A stretch of DNA of 64,000 bases from Murimonas intestini. Its GTDB lineage: Bacteria; Bacillota; Clostridia; Lachnospirales; Lachnospiraceae. The notes below the pieces were generated by a model that saw nothing but the letters and a program-made list of their open reading frames with translations, had not been told where the DNA came from and ran no database searches. Below are positions 1 through 8,034 of this stretch, piece by piece (the stretch's first letter is position 1; each line of letters starts with the position of its first letter). The position numbers were made by a program, and so were the translations under genes. The stretch spans positions 1 to 64,000 of the forward strand of contig NZ_JANKBI010000023.1 in the NCBI RefSeq assembly GCF_024622195.1, written 5' to 3'.

Positions 1-126
1 TATGCCGTCTTTGCGCACCGCATAATAAACTACGACGGTGACCAGCAGCAGACATAAGACGCCAACTACATATGTAGCGATTATTGAGGCGGCCTTCACG
101 ATCCTGGAATAAAACCATTTATTCAT
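1..126 (-). CDS. Sensor histidine kinase, N-terminal fragment (continues beyond window)
   Basis: Only the first 42 codons are in the window. The ATG at 126-124 overlaps the stop of the response regulator gene by 8 bases, so the two are translationally coupled. The visible peptide starts MNKWFYSRIVKAAS and then has one strongly hydrophobic stretch (about residues 12-35), ending in a Tyr-Tyr-Ala-Val-Arg-Lys basic edge. That is the first transmembrane segment expected of a membrane-bound two-component kinase. Kinase identity is inferred from the overlap with an OmpR-type regulator; no catalytic motif is visible. Confidence 0.75.
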   Translation of the reverse strand, partial: MNKWFYSRIVKAASIIATYVVGVLCLLLVTVVVYYAVRKDGI

Positions 127-826
127 ATTTCTCCACCTTATATCCCCAGCCCCAAACCACCTTCAGGTACTGCGGATTCTTTGGATTTACCTCTATTTTT
201 TCCCTTATGTGCCTGATATGGACGGCCACCGTATTATCAGCTCCAAATGCTTCTTCATTCCATATGTTTTCATATATCTCATTGATAGTATATACCTTGC
301 CCTGGTTCTTCACCAGGAACAGCAGAATATTATATTCCAGCGGCGTCAGTCTCACATCCCGGCCATCCACCGTGACTTTCTTTTTGTCATCACTGATCAC
401 AAGTCCCCCTGTCCTGTAGGAGTTTGCCTCATCTGCCGGCATAGCGCCCAGCTTAGTATAACGCCGCACCATGGAATTTACCCTTGCCACAAGCTCCCTG
501 GGGTTAAAGGGCTTGGTGATATAATCATCTGCCCCGATCTGCAGCCCCTGTATCTTATCCTCATCCTGCGCCTTTGCACTCATAAAGATAATGGGGATCC
601 CGCTCTGCTCCCGGATCATCTTTGTCACCTCAAGCCCGTCCATTACAGGCATCATTATATCCAGAAGCACAAGGTGGATCTGCTCCTTTTGAATAATATC
701 GAACACCTGCGCTCCATCATATGCTTTATATACACTGTACCCTTCACCGCTCAGATAGATGCCGACCGCATCCACTATGGCTTTATCATCATCACATATC
801 AGTATGTTATATCCCTCATAGCCCAT
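119..826 (-). CDS. OmpR/PhoB-family response regulator
   Basis: A 235-residue two-component regulator. The receiver domain spans about residues 6-120 with the acidic cluster CDDD (11-14), the phosphoacceptor Asp56 in LLDIMMP and the conserved Lys105 in YITKPF. The C-terminal winged helix (about 140-235) carries the usual TPLEYNILLFL recognition segment and ends GWGYKVE, as in VanR/PhoB-type regulators. An AGGAG lies 12 bases before the ATG, which is rather far. The partner kinase overlaps its 3' end by 8 bases. The target genes cannot be told from this window; VanR-like is only a family resemblance. Confidence 0.93.
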   Translation of the reverse strand: MGYEGYNILICDDDKAIVDAVGIYLSGEGYSVYKAYDGAQVFDIIQKEQIHLVLLDIMMPVMDGLEVTKMIREQSGIPIIFMSAKAQDEDKIQGLQIGADDYITKPFNPRELVARVNSMVRRYTKLGAMPADEANSYRTGGLVISDDKKKVTVDGRDVRLTPLEYNILLFLVKNQGKVYTINEIYENIWNEEAFGADNTVAVHIRHIREKIEVNPKNPQYLKVVWGWGYKVEKYE

Positions 827-841
827 TCCAGTCTGATTCTC

Positions 842-1768
842 CTAAGTCAAATTTAATATCCACTGCGTAATATCCCCATAAACTGTTTCCCTGTCCAGCT
901 CATTTAAGATCTCATGCCTGTCGTCCGGATACAGCTTCATACTGATCTTTTTCATTCCAAGCTCTTCAAACTGCCTGTACACCTTTTTTACTCCCTCTCC
1001 AAAGTTCCCAACAGGGTCATCCTCCCCTGAGACAAAAAGAACAGGAAGCTCCTTTGGCATCTTCCCCACATAGTCAGCACATGACAGCTTATACAGGCTC
1101 AGAAAAAGATTATAATAGCCATTTAATGTAAACATAAAGGAACACCGTTTTTCCTTTTTATAAGCATCTACATTGGCCTCATTCCTGCTCAGCCAGTCCT
1201 TGTCTGTCCTTGCCGGCTCGAATTTTTTATTGTAACCGCCGAATGCCATATTGTCAATCAGTTTACTTCTGTAACGCCATCCCTTAACTGCTGCCATAAC
1301 CTTTGTCAGGGCCATTCCCGTCATCGTGAGAGCCTTTGGCTGGTATCCCGTACCCATGATGACTGCGCCTGTAAGCCCCTGTCCGTAAACGCTGATATAT
1401 TGTCTGGCCAGGAAGGAACCCATGCTGTGCCCCAGAAGAAAATAAGGGACATCAGGATACTCCTTCTCAAGCCTTTTTCTCATCTCATTGATATCTCTTA
1501 GCAGTCTGGTATTCCCCTGCTCCTCCGCAAAATATCCGAAATCCTCCTCGGTGCCGACAGAATGGCCGTGCCCCAGATGGTCGTGGCCTGCTGTCAGAAT
1601 TCCATAACCTGTCAGGTGCTCTGCAAACTCCTCATATCTCTCAATATATTCCACCATACCATGAGAAATCTGAAGGATTGCCTTCACCTCCCCCTCCGGT
1701 ATCCATTTTACAGCATGTATGTCTGTCTTCCCGTCGCTGGATCTAAAACTGAATTCTTCTTTTTTCAA
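842..1768 (-). CDS. Alpha/beta hydrolase, monoacylglycerol-lipase-like (serine aminopeptidase S33 / Hydrolase_4)
   Basis: About 308 residues. The nucleophile elbow LGHSMGS, the acid in the GEDDPVGN segment and the histidine in PDDRHEIL form a complete Ser-Asp-His triad. The early HGMVEY segment supplies the oxyanion loop, so it is probably a cytoplasmic esterase or lysophospholipase. An upstream in-frame TTG exists at 1789, but the TTG at 1768-1766 follows a clear GGGAGG at the right spacing and is preferred. It lies only 15 bases upstream of the response regulator and may be co-transcribed with the two-component pair. The substrate is unknown. Confidence 0.88.
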   Translation of the reverse strand: MKKEEFSFRSSDGKTDIHAVKWIPEGEVKAILQISHGMVEYIERYEEFAEHLTGYGILTAGHDHLGHGHSVGTEEDFGYFAEEQGNTRLLRDINEMRKRLEKEYPDVPYFLLGHSMGSFLARQYISVYGQGLTGAVIMGTGYQPKALTMTGMALTKVMAAVKGWRYRSKLIDNMAFGGYNKKFEPARTDKDWLSRNEANVDAYKKEKRCSFMFTLNGYYNLFLSLYKLSCADYVGKMPKELPVLFVSGEDDPVGNFGEGVKKVYRQFEELGMKKISMKLYPDDRHEILNELDRETVYGDITQWILNLT

Positions 1769-1803
1769 AATAAATCCTCCCCTCTGCAAATATTACATAT
1801 TTA

Positions 1804-1829
1804 GTAACTTTCAATACCGTCACAGTTAC
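1804..1829. repeat. Short intergenic inverted repeat, GTAACT...AGTTAC type
   Basis: Arms GTAACT (1804-1809) and AGTTAC (1824-1829) flank a 14-base centre. This is a member of the same family as the repeats at 29086-29112 and 48283-48309. It lies just upstream of the hydrolase start. It could be a REP-like repeat or a weak hairpin. Confidence 0.5.
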
Positions 1830-1901
1830 AATAATAGTACCTTTTTTCTCTATCTATGTCAAATTCTTTGGAAGATTTTAATATTCATTTATGCATATCC
1901 A

Positions 1902-1933
1902 TGATATAATTAGTGTATTCATTAAACTAATTG
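1902..1933 (+). promoter_or_regulatory. Probable promoter -10 and XylR-type operator of the ROK regulator
   Basis: TATAAT at 1905-1910 is overlapped by an inverted repeat AATTAGT (1908-1914) / ACTAATT (1926-1932). The pattern TTAGT-N-ACTAA resembles operators bound by XylR-class ROK repressors, and the gene directly downstream encodes such a protein. Autoregulation is therefore likely. The -35 element is poor. Confidence 0.5.
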
Positions 1934-2018
1934 TATCTGTCCTTCCGGCAGCTGCTGCACGGCATACAGCCTGTTCAGGGCTTATTTAAATAAAACAGAT
2001 CGTATTGGAGGATTTCTT

Positions 2019-3182
2019 ATGGTAACAGGAAGCAAAGAGCTCATCCGGGATATCAATTCCCATCTTGTACTGGAGGCTGTTGTCAATTATGGGCCTATAT
2101 CCAGAGCTGACCTTGCAAAGCGTCTTGGCCTTACCAAGGCAACTATCTCTGCCATCGTCCAGGTCCTGATAGAGAATGACCTGATCCGGGAAATTGGCAG
2201 CAAAGCCACCGACAAAGGCCGCAAACCCATTCTGCTGGACTTAAACCAGGAGGCCGGATATGTATTTTCCCTGGATATCAGCGTAGAGTATGTCACACTT
2301 CTTATCTGTGATCTGAAGGGAAGGCACTGCCGTATCAAACAGCGCCCCAACAGCGCCTGCGGCGTTGAAATCCTTCCCATGATAAAGGAACTTCTAAAGG
2401 AATCTATAGATGAGCTCCCCAAAAGTGCATACGGGGTAGTGGGCATCAGTGTGGGCATCCACGGAGTTGTACACAATAATGAGGTCGTGTTCACTCCTTA
2501 TTATTCCCTGGAGGGTGTGGATCTGGCCGGGGAACTGGCCGGCTGTTTTCATGTTCCTGTATATATTGAAAATGAAGCCAACCTTTCAGTGCAGGGCGAG
2601 CGGTCCTTTTATTTCCACTACCCAAATATTATCAATATCAGCGTACACTCCGGTATCGGACTGGGCATCCTGATCGATGATAAGCTCTATACGGGCAGCA
2701 ATGGCTATGCCGGGGAGTTCGGCCACACTATCATCATGCCGGACGGACGTCCCTGCCCCTGTGGGAATCACGGCTGTATTGAGCAGTATGCCTCCGAAAG
2801 GTCTCTTATTCTGGAATTTGCACAAAAAAAGAACCGCCGGCGCGTGAGCATCGACGATTTTATGGATTACTACAGAAAAGGAGACAGTGATGCTGCCGAT
2901 ACTATCTCCAATTTTGTAAAGTATATGGGAATCGGAATAAATAATATATTAAATACCTTTAATCCGGACCTGATCGTGATCAACAGTTCCTTTACCATGT
3001 ATATCCCTGATCTGCCCTCCATGCTCCAGGATTCCCTGAAAAACAGAATGGACAAATACTGCCGCATACTCCCGTCAGGGCTTCAGGATACGGCCATACT
3101 CTTAGGCGGCGCCTGTGTGGTCATACAGAATTTCCTGGGCATCAATACACTGCACCTTATCCCCGATGAGACAAAGAGCTGA
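2019..3182 (+). CDS. ROK-family transcriptional repressor (XylR/NagC-like)
   Basis: 387 residues. Residues 15-65 form a winged helix-turn-helix with the recognition segment LTKATISAIVQVL. Residues 78-375 form a ROK domain. The zinc site of ROK proteins is present as C246-x-C248-x4-C253 with His236 upstream. At the position where ROK kinases carry the catalytic Asp it reads ENEAN (184-188), the pattern of XylR-type repressors that have lost kinase activity. A GGAGG lies 9 bases before the ATG. A TTAGT/ACTAA operator candidate sits 85 bases upstream. No sugar catabolic gene is adjacent, so the effector is unknown. Confidence 0.9.
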   Translation: MVTGSKELIRDINSHLVLEAVVNYGPISRADLAKRLGLTKATISAIVQVLIENDLIREIGSKATDKGRKPILLDLNQEAGYVFSLDISVEYVTLLICDLKGRHCRIKQRPNSACGVEILPMIKELLKESIDELPKSAYGVVGISVGIHGVVHNNEVVFTPYYSLEGVDLAGELAGCFHVPVYIENEANLSVQGERSFYFHYPNIINISVHSGIGLGILIDDKLYTGSNGYAGEFGHTIIMPDGRPCPCGNHGCIEQYASERSLILEFAQKKNRRRVSIDDFMDYYRKGDSDAADTISNFVKYMGIGINNILNTFNPDLIVINSSFTMYIPDLPSMLQDSLKNRMDKYCRILPSGLQDTAILLGGACVVIQNFLGINTLHLIPDETKS

Positions 3183-3189
3183 CAATATG

Positions 3190-4053
3190 TCAGCCCCTGG
3201 TGAGATTGTTAGTGAGCGCGGCGAACTGCTCAAGAGTGAGCGCTTCGCCCCTGACACTTGGGGATGTGCCCAGCTTTTCAATTGCAGCCACGATCTGTTC
3301 CTTTGTATAAGGCACCTCCGGAGAATTATTCAGACCATTCTGCAGCGTCTTTCTGCGCTGGTTAAATGATGCGCGGATAACAGAAAACATCATAGCCTCA
3401 TCATCCACCTGCACCCTGGGCGCATCGTATTTAGTAAGCCTGATCACCGCACTGCCCACATTCGGCCTTGGAATAAAACAGTTTGGCGGCACATTTGCCG
3501 CAATATACGGCTCTGCATAGTACTGAACTGCAAGGGAGAGGGCGCCGTAGTCCTTTGTGCCCGGCCCTGCCTGCATCCTGGCTGCCACTTCCTTCTGGAC
3601 CATCACCGTAATACTGTCCAGCGGCACATGTTTCTCAAACAGTCCCATGATGATAGGCGTTGTAATATAGTAAGGAAGATTGGCAACCACCTTGATCGGA
3701 CGTCCCCCGTTCTTCTCTTCCGCCAGCGCGGCCAGATCTGCCTTCAGCACATCTACATTTATGACTGTGACATTATCATAGCCTGACAGGGTATCCTTCA
3801 GTATAGGAAGGAGGGCCTTGTCTATCTCAATAGCAGTCACCTCTCCCGCCGCCTCTGCAAGATACTGGGTCAGCGTTCCGATACCCGGCCCTATCTCAAC
3901 CACGAAATCTTCTTTTGTTATATCGGCCGCCTTTATGATTTTTTCCAGCACATGGGAATCTATCAGGAAATTCTGTCCGAACTTCTTCTGGAAAGCAAAC
4001 TCATATTTCTGGATGATCTCTATTGTCTTCTGCGGATTTGATAATTTTTCCAT
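3190..4053 (-). CDS. rsmA: 16S rRNA (adenine1518/1519-N6)-dimethyltransferase
   Basis: 287 residues, the usual length for RsmA/KsgA. It dimethylates two adjacent adenines in helix 45 of 16S rRNA, using S-adenosylmethionine, late in small-subunit assembly. The substrate-binding FGQNFLID start, the SAM loop VEIGPGIGTLT (about residues 53-63), the acidic strand end AIEID and the catalytic NLPYYITTPI motif are all present. It starts 5 bases after the tatD stop; tatD-rsmA is a common gene pair in Firmicutes. Identification is secure. Confidence 0.97.
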   Translation of the reverse strand: MEKLSNPQKTIEIIQKYEFAFQKKFGQNFLIDSHVLEKIIKAADITKEDFVVEIGPGIGTLTQYLAEAAGEVTAIEIDKALLPILKDTLSGYDNVTVINVDVLKADLAALAEEKNGGRPIKVVANLPYYITTPIIMGLFEKHVPLDSITVMVQKEVAARMQAGPGTKDYGALSLAVQYYAEPYIAANVPPNCFIPRPNVGSAVIRLTKYDAPRVQVDDEAMMFSVIRASFNQRRKTLQNGLNNSPEVPYTKEQIVAAIEKLGTSPSVRGEALTLEQFAALTNNLTRG

Positions 4054-4058
4054 TCTTT

Positions 4059-4829
4059 CTACCCTTCTATCCTGTACATTTCTTTTGCATTCCTGCAGGT
4101 GATATCCTCCACCTCCTGAGGGCTGACCTGCTTGATCCTGGCTATCTCCTCAATTACATAAGGCAGGTTCAGGGATGAATTCCTCTTACCCCTGAAAGGT
4201 ACCGGGGCCAGATAGGGGCAGTCTGTCTCCACCAGTATACGGTCCAGAGGCACATACTCAACCACCTCTTTCATCGTCTTTGCATTCTTGAAGGTCACCA
4301 CGCCTCCGATGCCTATATAATACCCCATTTTCAGATATTCACGGGCCATCTCCCTGGAATTTGAAAAACAGTGTATAACTCCCCCTGTCTCACCTCTGTG
4401 CTCTGATTTCAGAATATCAAAGGTGTCCCGGGCAGCGTCCCTGCTATGGACCACTACAGGCATTTTAAGCTCTTTAGCCAGTTCCAGCTGCCTTACAAAC
4501 CACTTCTTCTGGCATGCATGGTTTTCCTTATCCCAGTAATAATCAAGACCGATCTCTCCCACGGCAACAGCCTTTTCTCTCAGGCAGAGCTCCTTTAGTA
4601 TCTCCATCTTATCATCATCCAGGCATCCTGCATCGTCAGGGTGTATTCCAATGGCTCCATATACAAAAGGCCACTTTTCCATCAGTTTCGCCGTATCCAG
4701 GACCCCCTTCATACTGGCTCCCACGTTTACGATATACCCTACATTATTCTCCCGCATTCCTGCAAGCAGGCTGTCCCTGTCCTCATCAAACGCCTCATCA
4801 TCATAATGGGCATGGCTGTCAAAAATCAT
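4059..4829 (-). CDS. tatD: TatD family metal-dependent DNase
   Basis: 256 residues with the start at 4829, where GGGGAG precedes the ATG by 5 bases; an upstream in-frame ATG at 4871 has no such site. The amidohydrolase-fold metal ligands are visible as FDSHAHYDD at the N-terminus, GEIGLDYY in the middle, VVHSRDA and VIHCFS further on, and ETDCPYL near the end. TatD proteins are 3'-5' exodeoxyribonucleases with proposed roles in DNA repair and quality control. First gene of a two-gene unit with rsmA. Confidence 0.95.
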   Translation of the reverse strand: MIFDSHAHYDDEAFDEDRDSLLAGMRENNVGYIVNVGASMKGVLDTAKLMEKWPFVYGAIGIHPDDAGCLDDDKMEILKELCLREKAVAVGEIGLDYYWDKENHACQKKWFVRQLELAKELKMPVVVHSRDAARDTFDILKSEHRGETGGVIHCFSNSREMAREYLKMGYYIGIGGVVTFKNAKTMKEVVEYVPLDRILVETDCPYLAPVPFRGKRNSSLNLPYVIEEIARIKQVSPQEVEDITCRNAKEMYRIEG

Positions 4830-4911
4830 ATTACTCCCCGGCTTTCTGTTATGATCTGTATTTATATGCAACTATTCAGCATTTGTATATTCCTCTCCCA
4901 TTCTAACAGAC

Positions 4912-4974
4912 CGGAGCGTATTTGAAAAGTGCTTTCCAGGAGATGTGCGTCACTGATTTTTCAAACACGCTCCG
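4912..4974. repeat. Long intergenic inverted repeat with CGGAGCG..TTTGAAAA arms
   Basis: CGGAGCGTATTTGAAAA (4912-4928) pairs with the strand at 4957-4974 over about 17 bp with one mismatch, enclosing a 28-base loop. It lies between the divergent tatD and the Mn2+ riboswitch promoter. No T-run follows, so it does not look like a simple terminator. The TATTTGA arm ends recall the leader repeats at 15779 and 53271. Confidence 0.55.
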
Positions 4975-5004
4975 CAGGATTCCGCAAATTTTTTAATTTT
5001 CACC

Positions 5005-5033
5005 TTGACAAACCAGCCTGTTTATTTTATCAT
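5005..5033 (+). promoter_or_regulatory. Sigma-A-type promoter of the Mn2+ riboswitch / P-type ATPase transcript
   Basis: TTGACA (5005-5010), a 17-base spacer, and TATCAT (5028-5033, five of six consensus bases). Transcription would start near 5040, about 30 bases before the riboswitch core. Confidence 0.7.
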
Positions 5034-5065
5034 GAGGTCACAACATAGTTTTTCTTTCCTATTAT

Positions 5066-5168
5066 AATAAAAGGGAGTAGCTTGCACCGGAAGGTGTGTG
5101 CGATGTCGTCAGTACGACAGGGCCTTATGTCTCTGTCCGTATCGCAACTAAGTAGCGAGACTTTTATT
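5066..5168 (+). ncRNA. yybP-ykoY (manganese) riboswitch
   Basis: The leader contains the class signature AAAGGGAGTAGC (5071-5082), an internal GTCGTCA segment, and the closing AGTAGCGAGACTTTT (5151-5165). This matches the pattern seen in the Bacillus subtilis yybP leader (AAAGGGGAGTAGC ... AGCAAGACCTTT). The outer helix P1 forms from AATAAAAG (5066-5073) and CTTTTATT (5161-5168). This family senses Mn2+ and commonly controls P-type ATPases, as is the case here. Class assignment is by motif recognition; a covariance-model search would confirm it. Confidence 0.85.
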
Positions 5169-5210
5169 GCAGTTTACATATGCAATAAAATGTGTCGTTT
5201 TTTTATTGCA
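5162..5210 (+). terminator. Riboswitch expression platform: terminator/antiterminator switch
   Basis: Three 10-base segments are arranged to compete: TTTTATTGCA (5162-5171), TGCAATAAAA (5181-5190), and TTTTATTGCA again (5201-5210). The middle one can pair perfectly with either neighbour. Pairing with the first leaves the T-run 5198-5204 unpaired and gives a terminator. If P1 of the riboswitch holds 5161-5168, the middle segment pairs with the third and buries the T-run. This predicts that Mn2+ binding turns transcription on. The terminator stem is AT-rich and so not strong. Confidence 0.65.
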
Positions 5211-5259
5211 TAAATTTCATTCATCCCCAGCGGATTGAAATTTTTGAGGAGGTCGCATT

Positions 5260-7926
5260 ATGAAGCAGTTCTATAATCAAACAAGCAGTGAAGTTATCTC
5301 TAACCTCATCGGCCAGGCAGAATGCCTGTCATCGTCCGAGGCTGCCAGCCGCCAGGAAAAGTATGGTCTTAACCAGCTGGCTGAAGGCAGGAAAAAATCC
5401 CTGATACAGCTCTTTTTAGAGCAGTTCAAAGATTTTCTGGTCATCATCTTAATCATTGCGGCTGTCGTATCCGGTTTCTTAGGAGATATCGAGAGTACCG
5501 CAGTCATCCTGATCGTTATCACCATCAATGCAGTTTTAGGCACCGTCCAGACCGTCAAGGCAGAACAGTCCCTGGAAAGCCTCAAGGTATTATCAGCCCC
5601 CACAGCAAAGGTTAAAAGAGACGGCGTGGTAAAGGAGATCCCCTCCTCTGAAGTTACCATCGGCGATATTGTGCTTTTGGAAGCCGGAGACTATATACCT
5701 GCTGACGGACGCATCATTGAAAATGCCAGCCTGAAAATTAACGAAAGCGCCCTGACAGGCGAGAGCATCAGCGTCGAAAAGTCAACAGATGCCATCTTCC
5801 GGGAGGTGCCTCTGGGCGACAGGATCAACATGGTCTTCTCCGGAAGTTTTGTCACCTACGGGCGCGGTTCCTTTATTGTCACAGCCATAGGCATGGAAAC
5901 GGAAGTTGGCAAGATAGCTTCTCTTCTGAAGACAACATCTGAAAAGAAAACCCCGCTCCAGGTCAATCTGGATAATTTCGGCCAGAAGCTGGCTATCCTT
6001 ATTCTGGCTGTCTGTGCGCTTGTATTCGGCATAAATGTATTCCGCGGAGGCAATATAGGTGATTCCTTCCTCTTTGCCGTGGCCCTGGCAGTCGCCGCTA
6101 TACCGGAGGCCTTAAGCTCTATCGTTACTATCGTGCTCTCCTTCGGCACTCAGAAAATGGCTAAGGAACATGCTATCGTCAGAAAGCTGCAGGCGGTGGA
6201 AGGCCTTGGAAGTGTCTCCGTCATCTGTTCAGACAAGACAGGCACACTTACACAGAATAAAATGACAGTAGAACACTATTATGTTGACGGCCGTTCCATT
6301 CCCGTCAGCCAGATCGATTTAAATAATGCAGCTCAGATGGAGCTTCTCACCTTTTCCATCCTCTGCAATGACTCCACCAATTATGACGGCCAGGAGGTGG
6401 GTGATCCCACAGAGACAGCCCTGATCAGTCTGGGAGACAGACTGGGACAGCATTCTCAGGATATCCGCAGGAACTATCCCAGATTGTCCGAGATCCCCTT
6501 CGACAGTGACCGAAAATTAATGTCAACTTCACATACCCTTGACGGAAGGACCATTATGATCGTGAAGGGCGCTGCAGATGTTCTCTGTAACCGTGTAAGC
6601 TATATCCAGAAAAACGGAAAAGCCTGTCCCTTTACAGGGGATGACGGCCGCACACTTGACAGGATAAATAAGGGCTTCTCTGAGAATGGACTGAGGGTTC
6701 TTGCTTTTGCATACAAAGAGGTCGCTCCTGACCATAAGCTGACGCTTGAAGACGAGGATGACCTGACCTTCTTAGGCCTGACAGCCATGATGGATCCGCC
6801 CCGTGTGGAATCTGCAGAAGCTGTGGCAAGATGCAAAGCGGCCCATATCAAACCTGTCATGATAACAGGTGACCACAAGATCACTGCTGCTGCCATCGCC
6901 AAAAGGATCGGCATCCTGGAAGATATGTCTGAAGCCTGCGAGGGCGCCCAGATCGACCATATGTCTGATGAAGAACTGGAGAAATTCGTTGAGAAGATAT
7001 CTGTATACGCCAGGGTGTCACCTGAACACAAGATACGTATCGTCCGCGCCTGGCAGAACAAGGGCAATATCGTATCCATGACAGGGGACGGCGTAAATGA
7101 TGCGCCCGCACTTAAACAGGCAGATATAGGCGTGGCCATGGGCATCACAGGAAGTGAAGTTGCAAAGGATGCAGCCTCCATGGTGCTTACGGACGATAAT
7201 TTCGCTACAATCGTCAAGGCTGTGGAAAATGGAAGGAATGTGTACGCCAATATTAAAAATGCCATTAAATTTTTGCTCTCAGGCAATTTCGGCGCTATCC
7301 TGACTGTTCTCTATGCATCACTGATGGCCCTGCCTGTGCCGTTTGCACCTGTCCATCTTCTTTTCATCAACCTGCTGACAGACAGCCTGCCTGCAATCGC
7401 ACTTGGCCTTGAGCCTCATACAAGCGCAGTCATGAATGAGCGGCCGAGGCCTAAAAACGAATCTATACTGACTAAAGATTTCCTCCTGGGGATCGGATTT
7501 GAGGGCTTGTGCATCGGCGCCACAACTACTATCGCATTTTTAGTTGGAAATATGCAGAGCGGAGCCCTGGCCGGAAGCACTATGGCATTTGGCACTCTCT
7601 GCATGGCCAGACTGATCCACGGATTTAACTGCAAGTCAGAAAAGCCGGTGCTCTTTACAAAAAAATTCTTTAATAACCTGTACCTGATTGGCGCTTTTGT
7701 ACTTGGCATGGTCCTGATAAACGGAGTTCTGCTGATCCCCGCTCTCTCCGGCGTATTCAAAGTGGCCTCTCTTGGGAGCAGCCAGCTGCTTCTCATGTAT
7801 GCTCTTGCATTTATTAATCTCCCGTTCATTCAGATCATTAAATGGATCAGGGGGAGGGTACATATGAGAAAAGAAAAGGCAGAGGCAAAGAAGCATTCTT
7901 ATGGAAAAAATAATGTAACTGTTTAG
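5260..7926 (+). CDS. P-type cation-transporting ATPase (P2 / Ca2+-ATPase type), probable Mn2+ exporter
   Basis: 888 residues. In order it has an N-terminal cation ATPase domain (SSSEAASRQEKYGLNQL), the actuator loop LTGES, the phosphorylation site CSDKTGTLT with Asp near residue 325, the KGA nucleotide-binding motif, and the hinge MTGDGVNDAPALK, followed by C-terminal transmembrane helices with LLFINLLTDSLPAIALG. About ten membrane helices are expected. It sits 50 bases behind a manganese riboswitch with a GAGGAGG site before the ATG. Riboswitch-controlled homologues such as Lactococcus YoaB protect against excess Mn2+, so export of Mn2+ is the likely role; Ca2+ remains an alternative. A strong terminator follows. 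Confidence 0.93.
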   Translation: MKQFYNQTSSEVISNLIGQAECLSSSEAASRQEKYGLNQLAEGRKKSLIQLFLEQFKDFLVIILIIAAVVSGFLGDIESTAVILIVITINAVLGTVQTVKAEQSLESLKVLSAPTAKVKRDGVVKEIPSSEVTIGDIVLLEAGDYIPADGRIIENASLKINESALTGESISVEKSTDAIFREVPLGDRINMVFSGSFVTYGRGSFIVTAIGMETEVGKIASLLKTTSEKKTPLQVNLDNFGQKLAILILAVCALVFGINVFRGGNIGDSFLFAVALAVAAIPEALSSIVTIVLSFGTQKMAKEHAIVRKLQAVEGLGSVSVICSDKTGTLTQNKMTVEHYYVDGRSIPVSQIDLNNAAQMELLTFSILCNDSTNYDGQEVGDPTETALISLGDRLGQHSQDIRRNYPRLSEIPFDSDRKLMSTSHTLDGRTIMIVKGAADVLCNRVSYIQKNGKACPFTGDDGRTLDRINKGFSENGLRVLAFAYKEVAPDHKLTLEDEDDLTFLGLTAMMDPPRVESAEAVARCKAAHIKPVMITGDHKITAAAIAKRIGILEDMSEACEGAQIDHMSDEELEKFVEKISVYARVSPEHKIRIVRAWQNKGNIVSMTGDGVNDAPALKQADIGVAMGITGSEVAKDAASMVLTDDNFATIVKAVENGRNVYANIKNAIKFLLSGNFGAILTVLYASLMALPVPFAPVHLLFINLLTDSLPAIALGLEPHTSAVMNERPRPKNESILTKDFLLGIGFEGLCIGATTTIAFLVGNMQSGALAGSTMAFGTLCMARLIHGFNCKSEKPVLFTKKFFNNLYLIGAFVLGMVLINGVLLIPALSGVFKVASLGSSQLLLMYALAFINLPFIQIIKWIRGRVHMRKEKAEAKKHSYGKNNVTV

Positions 7927-7951
7927 GCCTTTAGAATATAATATTACCCGC

Positions 7952-7990
7952 AAAAAGTCCGGGCAGCCAATTCAGGCTGTCCGGACTTTT
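7952..7990. terminator. Bidirectional intrinsic terminator between the ATPase gene and metG
   Basis: GGGCAGCC (7961-7968), a 6-base loop and GGCTGTCC (7975-7982) form the core. It is extended outward by AAAAAGTCC and GGACTTTT, so each strand ends in a T-run. It ends the rightward ATPase transcript and probably also the leftward metG transcript. Confidence 0.85.
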
Positions 7991-8006
7991 ATCACACTAT
8001 CCGCAG

Positions 8007-8033
8007 GTTGCTTTTCACTTCGTGACCAGTAAC
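8007..8033. repeat. 27-nt palindromic intergenic repeat, GTTACTG/CAGTAAC type
   Basis: The right arm GTGACCAGTAAC is intact and the left arm GTTGCTTTTCAC has two changes from the complementary form. It has the same length and sequence as the better-preserved copy at 19061-19087. It lies directly at the end of metG. Confidence 0.5.
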
Positions 8034-8034
8034 A

